From positions 434,001-498,000 of the forward strand of contig CAADRB010000006.1 of the NCBI GenBank assembly GCA_900708905.1: a DNA stretch of 64,000 bases, read 5' to 3'. Source of the stretch: Hymenolepis diminuta (taxonomy: Eukaryota > Platyhelminthes > Cestoda > Cyclophyllidea > Hymenolepididae). The notes under the pieces are model-generated. The model saw only the letters and a program-made list of their open reading frames with translations. It had not been told where the DNA came from and did not search any database. Positions 12,201 through 22,404 of the stretch are shown here, piece by piece. Numbering within the stretch: position 1 is the stretch's first letter; the number at the start of each line of letters is the position of its first letter. Made by a program: the position numbers and the translations under genes.

Positions 12201-14739
12201 GACAAGACAGTGTGTGGCCATTGAAAAAATTTAGAAGGCATTAGTCTAGACAGCCCAATCTTAATTTTATCCATTATTTGAAAACTTGACAGTTAACTAA
12301 TAAGAAAATTAGTAAGGCTAGTTCAATATGCAATGCAATCTGATGATCAAGTTATGTTATAGTGTACATCTACAGCTAATAAAACATTCAATCACTGGAT
12401 ATAACCAAAGATTAAGAGGAAGGTTGCTTCTTGCGAGGGAGGCTAGACATTATCGTTTGAGATAACCTTCCACTCACAAACCAGAAAGATTCTAATTACC
12501 CATAAAGAGAGTTACATTTTATAAAAATCATGAATATAAGTTATAAGGTAATCGGCGATTGCAGGCCTTTAAAAATTAGAAAGCTTTGGTCGAGAGTTCG
12601 ATACCCGAGGCCAACTAATCTGTTTGATCTGTCAACTTATGTCGGTACGTGTTTGATATATTCTGAATATAGATCATGATATAGACTACAGTTTGAAACG
12701 ATCCACCTTAAATAATAATCCTTAACTTTAATAGTTAATTGACTACAAGTTTTGAATTTAACGCGACAGGTTTATATTTTATCAGTTAAAGATAGAAATA
12801 TAAATGCAATTAGTAAATGACTGTTTAACACCACGTAATTCACCCCGAAGAAAATCAACTTAAAGTATTATTGAGACGGCCAATGGGTCAGGAAGAAGTA
12901 GAACAAAGAATGGTGAAATTAGATGTTGTTATTTGCAGTCAACATGGTGATGGCTTAGAGAAGCCAAATTGTAAAAACTGGAATTCAGTTATTGTATATT
13001 TTAAGTTGTGAGCGGTCCTCTTAGAGACAAAAGGACACTACTCAGATGGGCAAATTATTTTTATTTTTTAAAATTAAATTCTTGGTTTGCTCAGCTTTTA
13101 AATAAATCAAAGAATTTCAAAAGATGCGTTGGAAATACAAAATTATTGTTAAATACCAGTCATTAAATTCTTTTATAATAATTATTCGTCACTAATTGGG
13201 GAGTCTCTAAATTAGTTTTATCTGCACTTCTTTATTCTTCCTGATAAAATTTAACGCTATGACAAACGATTTTACTCTCTTATGCATCAACGAGTTTTCA
13301 TTGTTTTATCGGTCACAACAGATCCAGAACTGAAGCACATAGTGAAAAGGAACCATGAGGAATTCGACCTTTGACAAAAATCTTCTTCTTACATGCTGTT
13401 CCAATCCAACGAAAAGGAGAATGATAAAATGAGTAAAATATGCTTTCATCTCCTACTTTGTAAACTTATTCGCCCTGTGTCAGGTTTTTTAATGCAATGC
13501 AAATAAGAACTTTTCACTCTTTTGAAGGAAGACAGTTCTTTTCTGTTATTCCTAGTGAACCGAAAATATTGCAGGTTTTTATTAATGGGAAAATATCTAA
13601 ATACGGTAAACTTAAGATTGTTTTATAAAATTAAGGATATTAGGGAAGCCTTGCTTAATTTGAAATTTAAAGTCAGATTTCATTTAGCTTCTATTTTTAA
13701 TAAACATAGTTTACAACGCCGTTGTTGAAGGTTCGAAAGCTCAAATTTTAGGTTCCTGAATGATATTATGTGTCAATTTATAAAATTGAGTGGTCGGTTA
13801 TGCCGTTTCCGATTATCTTCTTTTTATATCTAGAAGAGTAGGAAGAGACTGGCGATGATTTTGATAACACAGCCCAAAACTTGATTACAATTTTTTATAA
13901 AGAAAAGATATAATATTACTTTAGATGTGAAGCAGGTCTGGTTTTATTGATGGACAACGAGGTTACAGATAGACTTCTGAAGAAACTTTTAGATATCCTT
14001 CTTCTGCTGACTCAGTTCTGGGTCAAGTTGGATTCAAGGGAATCTCGGAGTGTATACAATTCCAAAACGCATTTTCGAATTGAATTTCTGTGAATCGGGC
14101 ATGATTTTGTGCTTTCACACTGGAATCTCTGATCTGCGTATCTGTTTTCCTTTGTGAGACCAAGTGTCCGCAAGTTGTTTCATTTTCCTAAACATCTAGG
14201 GAAATACCTAAGTTCTTAATATCCAGTTGTAAGTTTACCTTTTTATCCATCTATTACAATAGCCTTATCATTCACAATAGCAACGACAGGACAAGCGCCA
14301 AAAATTAATCAACTCTATCTCCAGTGGTCATACTTACTGCATTTGCAACTACTTCTGGTTGTTACCTCTTTGTAATTAGCAAGACTCTATTTTGCCCACT
14401 GCAAATTTTCTACCTACTTACTGCATTTAAGTTTTGTATACTCACAAGTATGTTTTCAAATAAATTTTGAAATTATTCAGACAATTAAAAAGGATTGAAA
14501 ACTGGTATAATTATATTACGAGCACTTAACGGCATTAAGAAATACCATTTGTCAAGCATGTGTTGAAACTACAATATAAATATTAAAAATATTTTTCCAG
14601 TGATTTTTTCAAAACTGCAAAACTAATCCTTCTATAGGATTACATAGAACAAGTTGAAACGTTTATTACGGTGATTGCTTGGAAATGTAGCAATGATGGG
14701 AAGAATTATGGTAAAGCTGAATAGAAAAATGGTTAGAGG
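9206..14739. other. No recognised gene; A+T-rich DNA
   Basis: No coding signal that I can support. Frames of 75-99 codons at 10250-10549, 11278-11508 and 11595-11852 show no known motif and look like chance. The interval from 9206 to about 9380 could hold further decayed transposon sequence on the minus strand, but I could not align it convincingly. Confidence 0.55.
12550..12615 (+). repeat. Possible tRNA-like (SINE head) remnant with B-box-like motif
   Basis: The motif gagttcgataccc at 12594-12606 resembles the internal pol III B box (GGTTCGANTCC) of tRNA genes and tRNA-derived SINEs. The surrounding bases do not fold into a clean T-arm, and the A box upstream is not convincing. A functional tRNA is unlikely; a decayed SINE head or a chance match are the two options. 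Confidence 0.22.
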
Positions 14740-15197
14740 TGTAGGATGAATCCCTCTTCTGAAATATTTTATCTTACAGCCTTCCTAATTATCACCAAAT
14801 TTAATTATCTGTCCTCACAAGTTATCTCTGTAAACCTTTAACCCTTCCTGTGACCCGAGCACTCCCTAAACAAACATCGTGTTTTCTCAGCTGGCCTATG
14901 TCTCATCGACCCGGAAAAGGTAAACACACCTCGGCAGACACTGCTTAGTCAACACCCAGAGTGTCGACTATAAATAGCCTCCCATGAAACACACATACGA
15001 ACAGGGTGGACCCCAGCTCGCCAGGCTCATCTCTCGTCGTTCACTCCTCCAGTTCCCTATTTTTCCTTGAGACTCTGTACTGAGCTTACTTCAATATAAC
15101 CTGGCCTACGCATTCCTTGGCGTTCCTTTTCTTTCATTTACTGTTGGCAACTTCACCTACAAACTGGTGACCCTTAACAATCTGGTGGCCCGCTACA
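14740..15197 (+). mobile_element. Solo-LTR-like retroelement remnant (family 1, copy A)
   Basis: A block distinctly richer in G+C than its surroundings begins TGTAG at 14740 and ends CTACA at 15197, giving perfect 5-bp inverted ends of the TG...CA type. It is flanked by GAGG on both sides (14736-14739 and 15198-15201), which fits a 4-bp target duplication of a Ty3/Gypsy- or BEL-like LTR. It contains a TATA box at 14969-14976. An alternative 3' end exists at 15161 (CCTACA, pairing with TGTAGG at the 5' end), directly followed by AACTGGTGACCC, which resembles a primer-binding site for tRNA-Trp; then the element would be one LTR plus a short leader. Its first ~207 bp recur in inverted orientation near 42.5-42.7 kb, which shows that it is a dispersed repeat. 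No gag or pol frame is attached. Confidence 0.65.
14969..14976 (+). promoter_or_regulatory. TATA box within LTR-like element
   Basis: TATAAATA in a locally G+C-richer context, about 230 bp into the LTR-like block, at a position suitable for a U3 promoter with a start roughly 25-30 bp downstream. Activity is inferred from sequence only. Confidence 0.4.
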
Positions 15198-15201
15198 GAG
15201 G

Positions 15202-17673
15202 AATGAATATAAAATAAAATGCAATACGGCAAATTATCTTCTCTTTAACCATTACCCTTATCATTCACATCAAATGCAAACGGTGATCGCACTTCCATCA
15301 ACTACTGTTATAAGTTATAGATCACTTTAGCAAAAAAATCACGAAATTTCCCGCATGTCATGTTATGAACTTAAATATATAAGGAACTTTCAAATAAAAT
15401 AAGGCTCCTATAATTCTTTTTTCTCATTGTTTCATTCTTTAGTGAGGCCTCCGCAACTTCGGATGGTCTGATATACATCTTGTTGGCATTTTCTGCATTG
15501 AAGTGGGTAATATAAATAAAACCTTTTCGGAAACAGTTAAAAAGTGAAGGTATATTTCGAGAAATACCCACTGAAAATCTCTTAGAGTAGTGTCGAGAAC
15601 ACTTGATGTGGATAGACTGAAGATATTCTGAAATCATTCTTAGAAAAAAGTAAGAATTTTACTACTCCACTTATTGACCGGAATTAACCATTGAGGTTGA
15701 GCATACATGTTAGAGAAGCATTAATCTAATCTGACAACGGCCACGTCGACCACTTCACCACTGAAACATGTTTACTTAGAAATACTCTTATAAACAGCCA
15801 TAAATTATCTCTTTGTCTTTCCTGTCATGAAGATGAAATATGCTACTCCACATGCATCAAGCCAAATGACCATTAGTTCATTATTTCTTAACTGATGGCT
15901 GAAGGACTGCACCAGTTGATAGTACTCAGCTGATTAATGGCAGATTGCAAGGTTCTCATAGATATTTTAGAAGGCCTTGTCTCACCAATTTTGAATTTTG
16001 AAAAATAAGATATTAGAAATCTTCACCAGTGAAATAAATCTGTCAAATTAAAAAGACATATGTAAATAGGACTTTGTTCTATGACCACTCTGTCAGACAG
16101 TATTAGACTTTAAAAATAAAATTATGTTGTTATTATAACTCGCATCAAGGCAAGAAATTACCTATTTTCATGTTGGGATAGGGGTTGAAATTCGTTAATA
16201 ATAAGTTCAGAAGAATATGTAGGAAGAGCATCGTAATAAATATTGAAAGTAAAGGTGATGCGACGAAGTCTTACTTCATATGGTTTTGGAATTTGATTAA
16301 CCGATATTTACTTATCGAGTAGTTTATGGTAAAAAAATTAAATTTAATTATCCTTCAGGTGGATTATTGAGCCAATTCTTGTCCGCAGCATTCAAAGCTT
16401 ATTCACTGATTGTTGAGTTATGCCTCTTAAGTTCATTTTTTAACAAAGACTGAGAAGCTAGAATAGCTTCACTTGATATTAAGCAGTTTAAATGGGTCGA
16501 AAAAGCATAAATTTTAACTTAGCAGAGCTCAGTACGTAACATTTACTCAAAGTTAATTTTGCAATATTCAGAAAATTACATACTTCTTCTTACTATTTAT
16601 TTGAGATTACTTATACTTCAGTTGTGCTATAGACCTTCCAGATGGAACATTAAAAATGTATGCAAATCTAAGAACTGCAATGTATATCTAGTGAATTTTT
16701 ACAGACATTTATTTGAATATAAGTCAAATCCATTTTCAAATAATATAGAGACGGTAAATTAATGTGAAAAACCATATTTAAGTACTGTATTACATTAAAC
16801 GGTGAAATCACAATATCATTGGTGAATCTGGAGGATGGAATACAAACATACATCTAGTTTACTTATAATGTTCATTAAAGCTTAATTGTTGAACCTATAA
16901 CCTTACTTTTATATTGCTAATGTCGCAAATATAAAGTTGTTTTATTGATAACAAAATAACATCAAAGGACAAGCTTTTTTGTCGTAGGATACAGTTTTAA
17001 AATATAATATAAGAGTGCCTCATAGAAACAAGGACTACTATTAGAAATAATTACTAGGTATATTTTATGACGGATGTCCTGCTGTTGATATTTATAAATT
17101 GGTAATGGTTTATTAATTTAGTTTCATCAATCTTCCTGAAATATCACATTCAATTGAGGTAATTTTCTTGAAAACAGACTTCTTTTGTTAATTATAGTCA
17201 TTGCACCCCAACCGAAATATACTGTTCCATTATAAAGTTTTTATTTAAAAACTTATAATAAATAATATAACTCCGTCGAATTTTTCAAACTGGAAAAAAA
17301 TTGAGTTATTTTATTATCATTTCTATTTGGTACTACCTGAAGAGTAACTGGAAAAATAAAAATCTGATTCGCATAAAATTTAAAAATCTTCTAAATTGGA
17401 GTTTGTATTTATAACCCAACAGTCATGACGATTGAATGCACCAAGAAGTAGAAAATTATATTCAAACTTTAACGATAACCGAGATGTATTTCAATTCCTA
17501 TACATCATAGCAAATTTTATAATGATGCTAGTTATTTGAGGATTCATTTAAAATAACATCTATGAACTAGGTTTATTTGTTTTATAAATTGGTTCTAAAA
17601 CGGAACCAAGAAGTTAGGGTCTTAAATCAAGACCAATTTAAATTGTAAATGATAATTTTATGTCGGCTCTGCT
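15202..17673. other. No recognised gene; A+T-rich DNA
   Basis: I see no exon, RNA gene or repeat that I can support. An 88-codon minus-strand frame at 15371-15637 has no family motif. Confidence 0.55.
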
Positions 17674-17745
17674 CTGGCGGCACGGTGGTCATCATGCACG
17701 TCCGCCAAATGAAAGGTCACGAAGTCAGTCCTTATTGGTCCACAT
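17674..17745 (+). repeat. Possible tRNA-derived SINE head
   Basis: A short G+C-rich island carries tggcggcacggtgg at about 17675-17688, similar to a pol III A box (TRGCNNAGYGG), and ggtcacgaagtcagtcc at 17715-17731, similar to a degenerate B box, separated by about 27 bp. The order and spacing resemble the 5' head of tRNA-derived SINEs. The match is imperfect, no second copy was found in the window, and no canonical tRNA fold can be drawn, so this is an old fossil at best. Confidence 0.33.
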
Positions 17746-20160
17746 CCCGTTTTTTTAATAATCAAGCACCCTGACTAATTCTGACCAACAATTTAATAAA
17801 ATGCAAGTTTCTCGTAGGAGTGGGTGAACAATACATTCTCTCCATCCGAGTCAAGTGCTGTAGGACGTTATATCCTACCTTTTATTGAGATTTAATATTG
17901 ATACGTCTGAAAATAGATTCAAAAGTAAAAACACGTTCCCATGGTAATTTGACTGTATTTCAAACTTTGCTGCAACAAATACAGCAAATACAAATACAAA
18001 ATTTATAATGAATAAATTAAGAAAAATGAAAAGAAACAAGTTTAAACCATACAAAATTGATAAGAATAAAGAGTCAATAAGGCTTAAATAAGCATCCACT
18101 TTCATTAAAAAACCCTTAATATCGACATAATCACATTTGCTAATAAAACCTGGCTTTTCAAGTCATACAAACCTCTAAATAAGACTAAAAGTATTCTATC
18201 TTCATGCTTTTATGGCGCCTCATTTTAAAAAAATGGGATGTACAAAATAAAAACAACGGAATTAATAAGGAATAATATTAGAAAACGACAAATATATTGA
18301 ATATTCGGAAGTATTTTGCACATATATAATGTTAACTACCTACACAAATCAATAATTATTTCAATGAATAATTGTAACCTATTTTTAAGTTTTTAATAAG
18401 TAATTAGCAAATTTTTAACAGTCCGGTAATTTGTAAGTTTAGAATTATTAACAAGGTCGTTCGGTTTTGATGCACGCAAATGTTACATTCTGCTTAAGTG
18501 GTATAAAAGCCCTTTTTTGCTGGCAGAAAATTTTTTTAAACAATGGCCATGTAGGGCTCTGGGGAGTAAAGCAGTGTTTTTCACAAATAAAGTTACTTCT
18601 TTTTGGTATTTGGGTGGGAACATACTTTATTTATGAACATGCATTCTAATACGCTCTAGTGAGCAAAACTGAATCTCTCTAATGTGACATGTCTGAAATA
18701 GACTGAGGATATATATTTTTTCGTGAAATTACAAGAATAGGGCAGGTTGCACTTTAAAAATCAACACGTTTTCGTCTTCTGTTACAGTGCAATATGATTT
18801 TCCATTATTTAATTCTATCAAAAAATTGACACTTTAATTAAGTAGTTCAGCCATCAGATCACACTGCTCTTTAAATATGTTAAACAAATTTACCCTGAAT
18901 GTCACATTTAAAAACTGATGTAATTTTGCTTATATACTTCCTTTTAGCTCAGAGAAATACAAGGCTAATGTGCGAGATAAGTACTGGATGTAATATTTGT
19001 AATTTTAAATGTGCAACAACAGAAAAATAAACCAACCGGTCATTAAAACACTGAACAACGAGAAGAGAACATTGCTCCGAAATTTAGAAGAATAATCAAG
19101 TCTGAATGGTGGGATATGAAGCAGCGGACTAGCCAGTAAACCAACCCGACTCCAAAAGTCAAATGACGTAGAAATCTTAAGACACTCCTCTTTATTCATT
19201 TTATTTCTTCTCTATCAGGCTTTTTCGTGAGATAAAATTTTTAATCATTTTGCTTAACTGTGAGCTACAATAATACCACTAAATAAATCATATACGACAT
19301 TTAAATAGTGAAACGCTAAGTTTATAAACATTTCTTAACACTAGTGTTAGGTCTCATTCATTTTGAATGCAATGCAAGAGTAAATCAGGATATACATCCA
19401 TTAACATAATCGGTTTGTATCAGAAAATGTTTTATTAACATTGTATTTAACCCCATAAGTGTATAATTTACAAACAATCAGAATGCTGTTTCCGAATGCA
19501 GATGCTAGGCGGTCATAAGAGGCGGCAAACTTAGGCTTAATGATGAAAAGAATAGATTGATAATTGCACAAAAATTTTTTTCGTTTTCCAGTAATATTAC
19601 ATTCTAATAGAGCATAATTAATACAACTATACAAATAACCTTAACAAAATATCAAATATTTCTAATATCAAATTAAGTAGATCAAAATATATAAAACAAA
19701 TTCTAAATATCTGTTCATATTTCACCATAATTTGTTAAAAAATATTTTAGCTGAAACGTATTTTTTGCGATAAACAAATTTTATTGAAAATGTTTAGGTT
19801 TGAATATTAACAGATAAAATATGAAAAAGCCAATTTGAATTTCAGTTCATGTTTTATCCGTTATTAATTTACGGCGAAAAACAGAAATAAAACAAACAAT
19901 TTAAAACAAAAATATAATCTAGATACTACAACCTTAAATTATCAATTAGTAATATTTCATTAAATTAAATCGTTAGAATATGAACTCGTAGCATTAGCAA
20001 TCACAGCGTAAGGAAAGAATTCCATTGGGTAACGTGTGCCCACTTACCACATCCGTTTTGAATAATATTTCTGATTGGTTCACGAATCTGTGATAAGATC
20101 CAAACCTACCTGGAATATCCAATTGAAACAAACTTTTAATATTTCAATGACGCAACCAAA
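17746..20160. other. Upstream flank of the channel gene; no recognised gene
   Basis: Very A+T-rich sequence without a supported exon. The proximal 100 bp before the channel start contain inverted CCAAT-like motifs (gattggttc near 20072), but in this composition I cannot name a promoter. No strong 3' splice site lies directly before the start codon. Confidence 0.5.
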
Positions 20161-22215
20161 ATGAATAGTCCTGGATCAATGAGTCCTTCAAATGTTAGCA
20201 GAGAGCAAATGACGGCTGATAGAGTGAGCGTTGAAGATGGACGATATTTCGCCAGTTCTAACCTCGATAATCAACTCACGTCTGACTATTCTCGTATTGT
20301 CAACTACACTACTCAGAGGCCGAAGTTCCATAACTCTAAAAAAAGGAAGAAAAATCAGAGACTCATATATATGGCAGCTGCGTGTGGAGCTAGTTTTCTC
20401 CGATTTTCTCGTCGAAGCACCATGCACGGCCTAAACCACTTAGCTCAAGCTCGAACAGCTCAAAGACGTCTTTTTTGGCTCTGTATCTCTATAGCAGCTC
20501 TCGTTGGATTCTTCTTTAATATGTTCTTCCTCATTGAAAAATATATTCAAGTCCCAGTCCTCACGAATGTTCTCCACGATTCGGATAATTTTATATACCC
20601 CGATGTCACATTTTGTAATATCAATCCTATCTACTTCCCTCCTAAAGAAACCGCTGAATTTAAACGAATGATTGCGGCAATTGAGAAGTTTAAAAAATTT
20701 AAAAAAAGTACTCACCCACACGTACATCGGCTAGAATTAGCGGATTATCTCTTTGTTGAAAGGAATACTTTTTATGTTCATCCGAAGTGGCTTACTATTG
20801 TAGAGTGCCAATATATGCAGACACCGTGTTCATACAAGCATTTTGATGAGAAAATTCTCTGGCCTTATGGTGCCTGTTACACCTTCAACGCTACAAAAAT
20901 GTTGAACAATATGACTCGAGAGATTATAACGCGCAATCGATTCAATCGATTTCGACCGGATTTTAAGATAATTGTGTATAAAGCTCTAGATATGCCGGAG
21001 GAATACCGTATGGATCCACATGGAAGTGTTAACGTGCCTTCAGGAATTCTCTTAATGATACATGAACCTGGAACTTATCCTCATATTGGCCACAGTAGCA
21101 TTGTAGATGAGTGTGCGCAGATTGAACTAAGGATGACATACGTGAAACATCTAGCAAAGCTTGGAAAATGCGTCCCTGAAAGAGAACATATTTCTTACGT
21201 CAATACGGCTACAAATGAGTCCCAAAATTTCCTCTCATCTCAATCAGATTGTCTTGATGCCGCGGTCCAAACAGCTTTGGCGGAAAATTGTGGGTGTCAG
21301 ATGCATACTATGCCAGTGATGTACAGATACAATAATCTTCCATTTTGCTTTTCCGATTCTCTAAATTTCAGTTTTATAGAGAGTTGCTTTAGTAACGTCT
21401 CAAATGCAGTTGACAGGCAACACTGTTTTCGGGACGTTTGCGAGCATTTCACTATCGATCGTGTTGTAGTACATGCGAAATTTCCAGCTATTGCGGAGAG
21501 ACATACTTATCAAAATTGGCTTCGTTTGTTAGCCCGATTGGAAGAAAGGGAGAAAGCTCAGTATAGAGGGAAATCTGACATTGCTAAACTTGCCTTAAAT
21601 GCCGATTTTACTGCAAATCCTAATTTGACTATTAAAGACATTTTTGCCTCCGGAAATACATCCCTTTTAAATCTTGATTTTGTAAATCGAAATTTCATGA
21701 TGCTCCGAATAGTTCCGGCAAGTCTTTTTATGGATCGTGTAGAAGAAACAGAGGAGTATCCATTCAGTCGACTTTTAAGTGATATTGGCGGTTGTGTAGG
21801 CTTATGGATTGGGGCAAGTCTTATCACCCTCTTTGAATTTGCCGATTTAATATTGGACTTTATGGATCTAGGGAATATTAGCTTTCCAAATGTTGATGAG
21901 CTTTCTGTGCATAAATTTCAGAAATCCAAATCAAGATTTAATAATTCCAATGAAAAAATACTTGATGTATGTGAAAAAAGCAATTTTTTGATGTCAAATC
22001 GATCCCTGCCAACGTTATCTCAGCTATCTGGCCACGGCGAACCTCTCATACATCAATCAAATGATTCAAATGTAACTAAAAATGATCAGAGTCCTCCAGA
22101 AATTGAAAATAATACGACGGTTGTTAAGATGATTCCTCTTTTCTATCTGCCAAATCGACAAATTCAGGAGCAAAATCAGAATAGTCCAAGAGTGAAAATT
22201 TCAAGCCCAGTGTAA
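20161..22215 (+). CDS. DEG/ENaC family sodium channel subunit, intronless
   Basis: The gene encodes a 684-residue subunit of the degenerin/epithelial sodium channel superfamily, which forms trimeric, usually amiloride-sensitive, Na+-selective channels in the plasma membrane. Visible landmarks: a gating His-Gly at residues 89-90 before TM1 (about 105-127), YPDVTFCNINP just after TM1 (146-156), a Cys-rich extracellular loop with ECQYMQTPC (215-223) and YGACYTFN (236-243), ENCGCQMHTMP (375-385), and LLSDIGGCVGLWIGASLITL (538-557) leading into TM2, with the G-x-S selectivity filter as GAS (551-553). The loop has 13 Cys and N-glycosylation sequons at 243, 250, 352, 402, 412, 488 and 499. The C-terminal tail (from about 568) is long and Asn/Ser-rich. 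An in-frame TAA at 20137-20139 sets ATG 20161 as the first possible start, so the whole channel lies in one uninterrupted frame. Length fits the family. The gating stimulus (peptide, acid, mechanical) cannot be read from the sequence. It is the only complete gene seen here. Confidence 0.96.
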   Translation: MNSPGSMSPSNVSREQMTADRVSVEDGRYFASSNLDNQLTSDYSRIVNYTTQRPKFHNSKKRKKNQRLIYMAAACGASFLRFSRRSTMHGLNHLAQARTAQRRLFWLCISIAALVGFFFNMFFLIEKYIQVPVLTNVLHDSDNFIYPDVTFCNINPIYFPPKETAEFKRMIAAIEKFKKFKKSTHPHVHRLELADYLFVERNTFYVHPKWLTIVECQYMQTPCSYKHFDEKILWPYGACYTFNATKMLNNMTREIITRNRFNRFRPDFKIIVYKALDMPEEYRMDPHGSVNVPSGILLMIHEPGTYPHIGHSSIVDECAQIELRMTYVKHLAKLGKCVPEREHISYVNTATNESQNFLSSQSDCLDAAVQTALAENCGCQMHTMPVMYRYNNLPFCFSDSLNFSFIESCFSNVSNAVDRQHCFRDVCEHFTIDRVVVHAKFPAIAERHTYQNWLRLLARLEEREKAQYRGKSDIAKLALNADFTANPNLTIKDIFASGNTSLLNLDFVNRNFMMLRIVPASLFMDRVEETEEYPFSRLLSDIGGCVGLWIGASLITLFEFADLILDFMDLGNISFPNVDELSVHKFQKSKSRFNNSNEKILDVCEKSNFLMSNRSLPTLSQLSGHGEPLIHQSNDSNVTKNDQSPPEIENNTTVVKMIPLFYLPNRQIQEQNQNSPRVKISSPV

Positions 22216-22398
22216 GCAAACGATACTGACTTCTACCTGATTGCCTCGATTCATATTAATACATAATATTTTTTGCATTGCTTGACCTTTTTCATTTTAC
22301 ATTCATAAAACAATTTGGTATTTAGATTATCTTGAATAGCCAAACCCAAATAAGGTATCATTTATATGAACTCAATGTGAATAGTCACGTATGCAGTT

Positions 22399-22404
22399 AA
22401 TAAA
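22399..22404 (+). promoter_or_regulatory. Poly(A) signal of the channel gene
   Basis: AATAAA lies 184 bp after the TAA-type end of the channel frame (stop codon TAA at 22213-22215) and is the first canonical hexamer downstream, so it is the best candidate for 3' end formation. In A+T-rich DNA this hexamer is common, so it is supported by position more than by sequence. Confidence 0.5.

Noticed and set aside
12550..12615. Functional tRNA gene at the B-box-like motif
   Set aside because: The T-stem bases do not pair (gagag against cccga) and no acceptor or anticodon arm can be drawn; kept only as a weak SINE-like remnant.
20188..21827. Antisense and shifted frames inside the channel gene (for example minus 20440-20727 and 21558-21827)
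   Set aside because: They are shadows of the DEG/ENaC coding sequence, which has unambiguous family motifs in its own frame.
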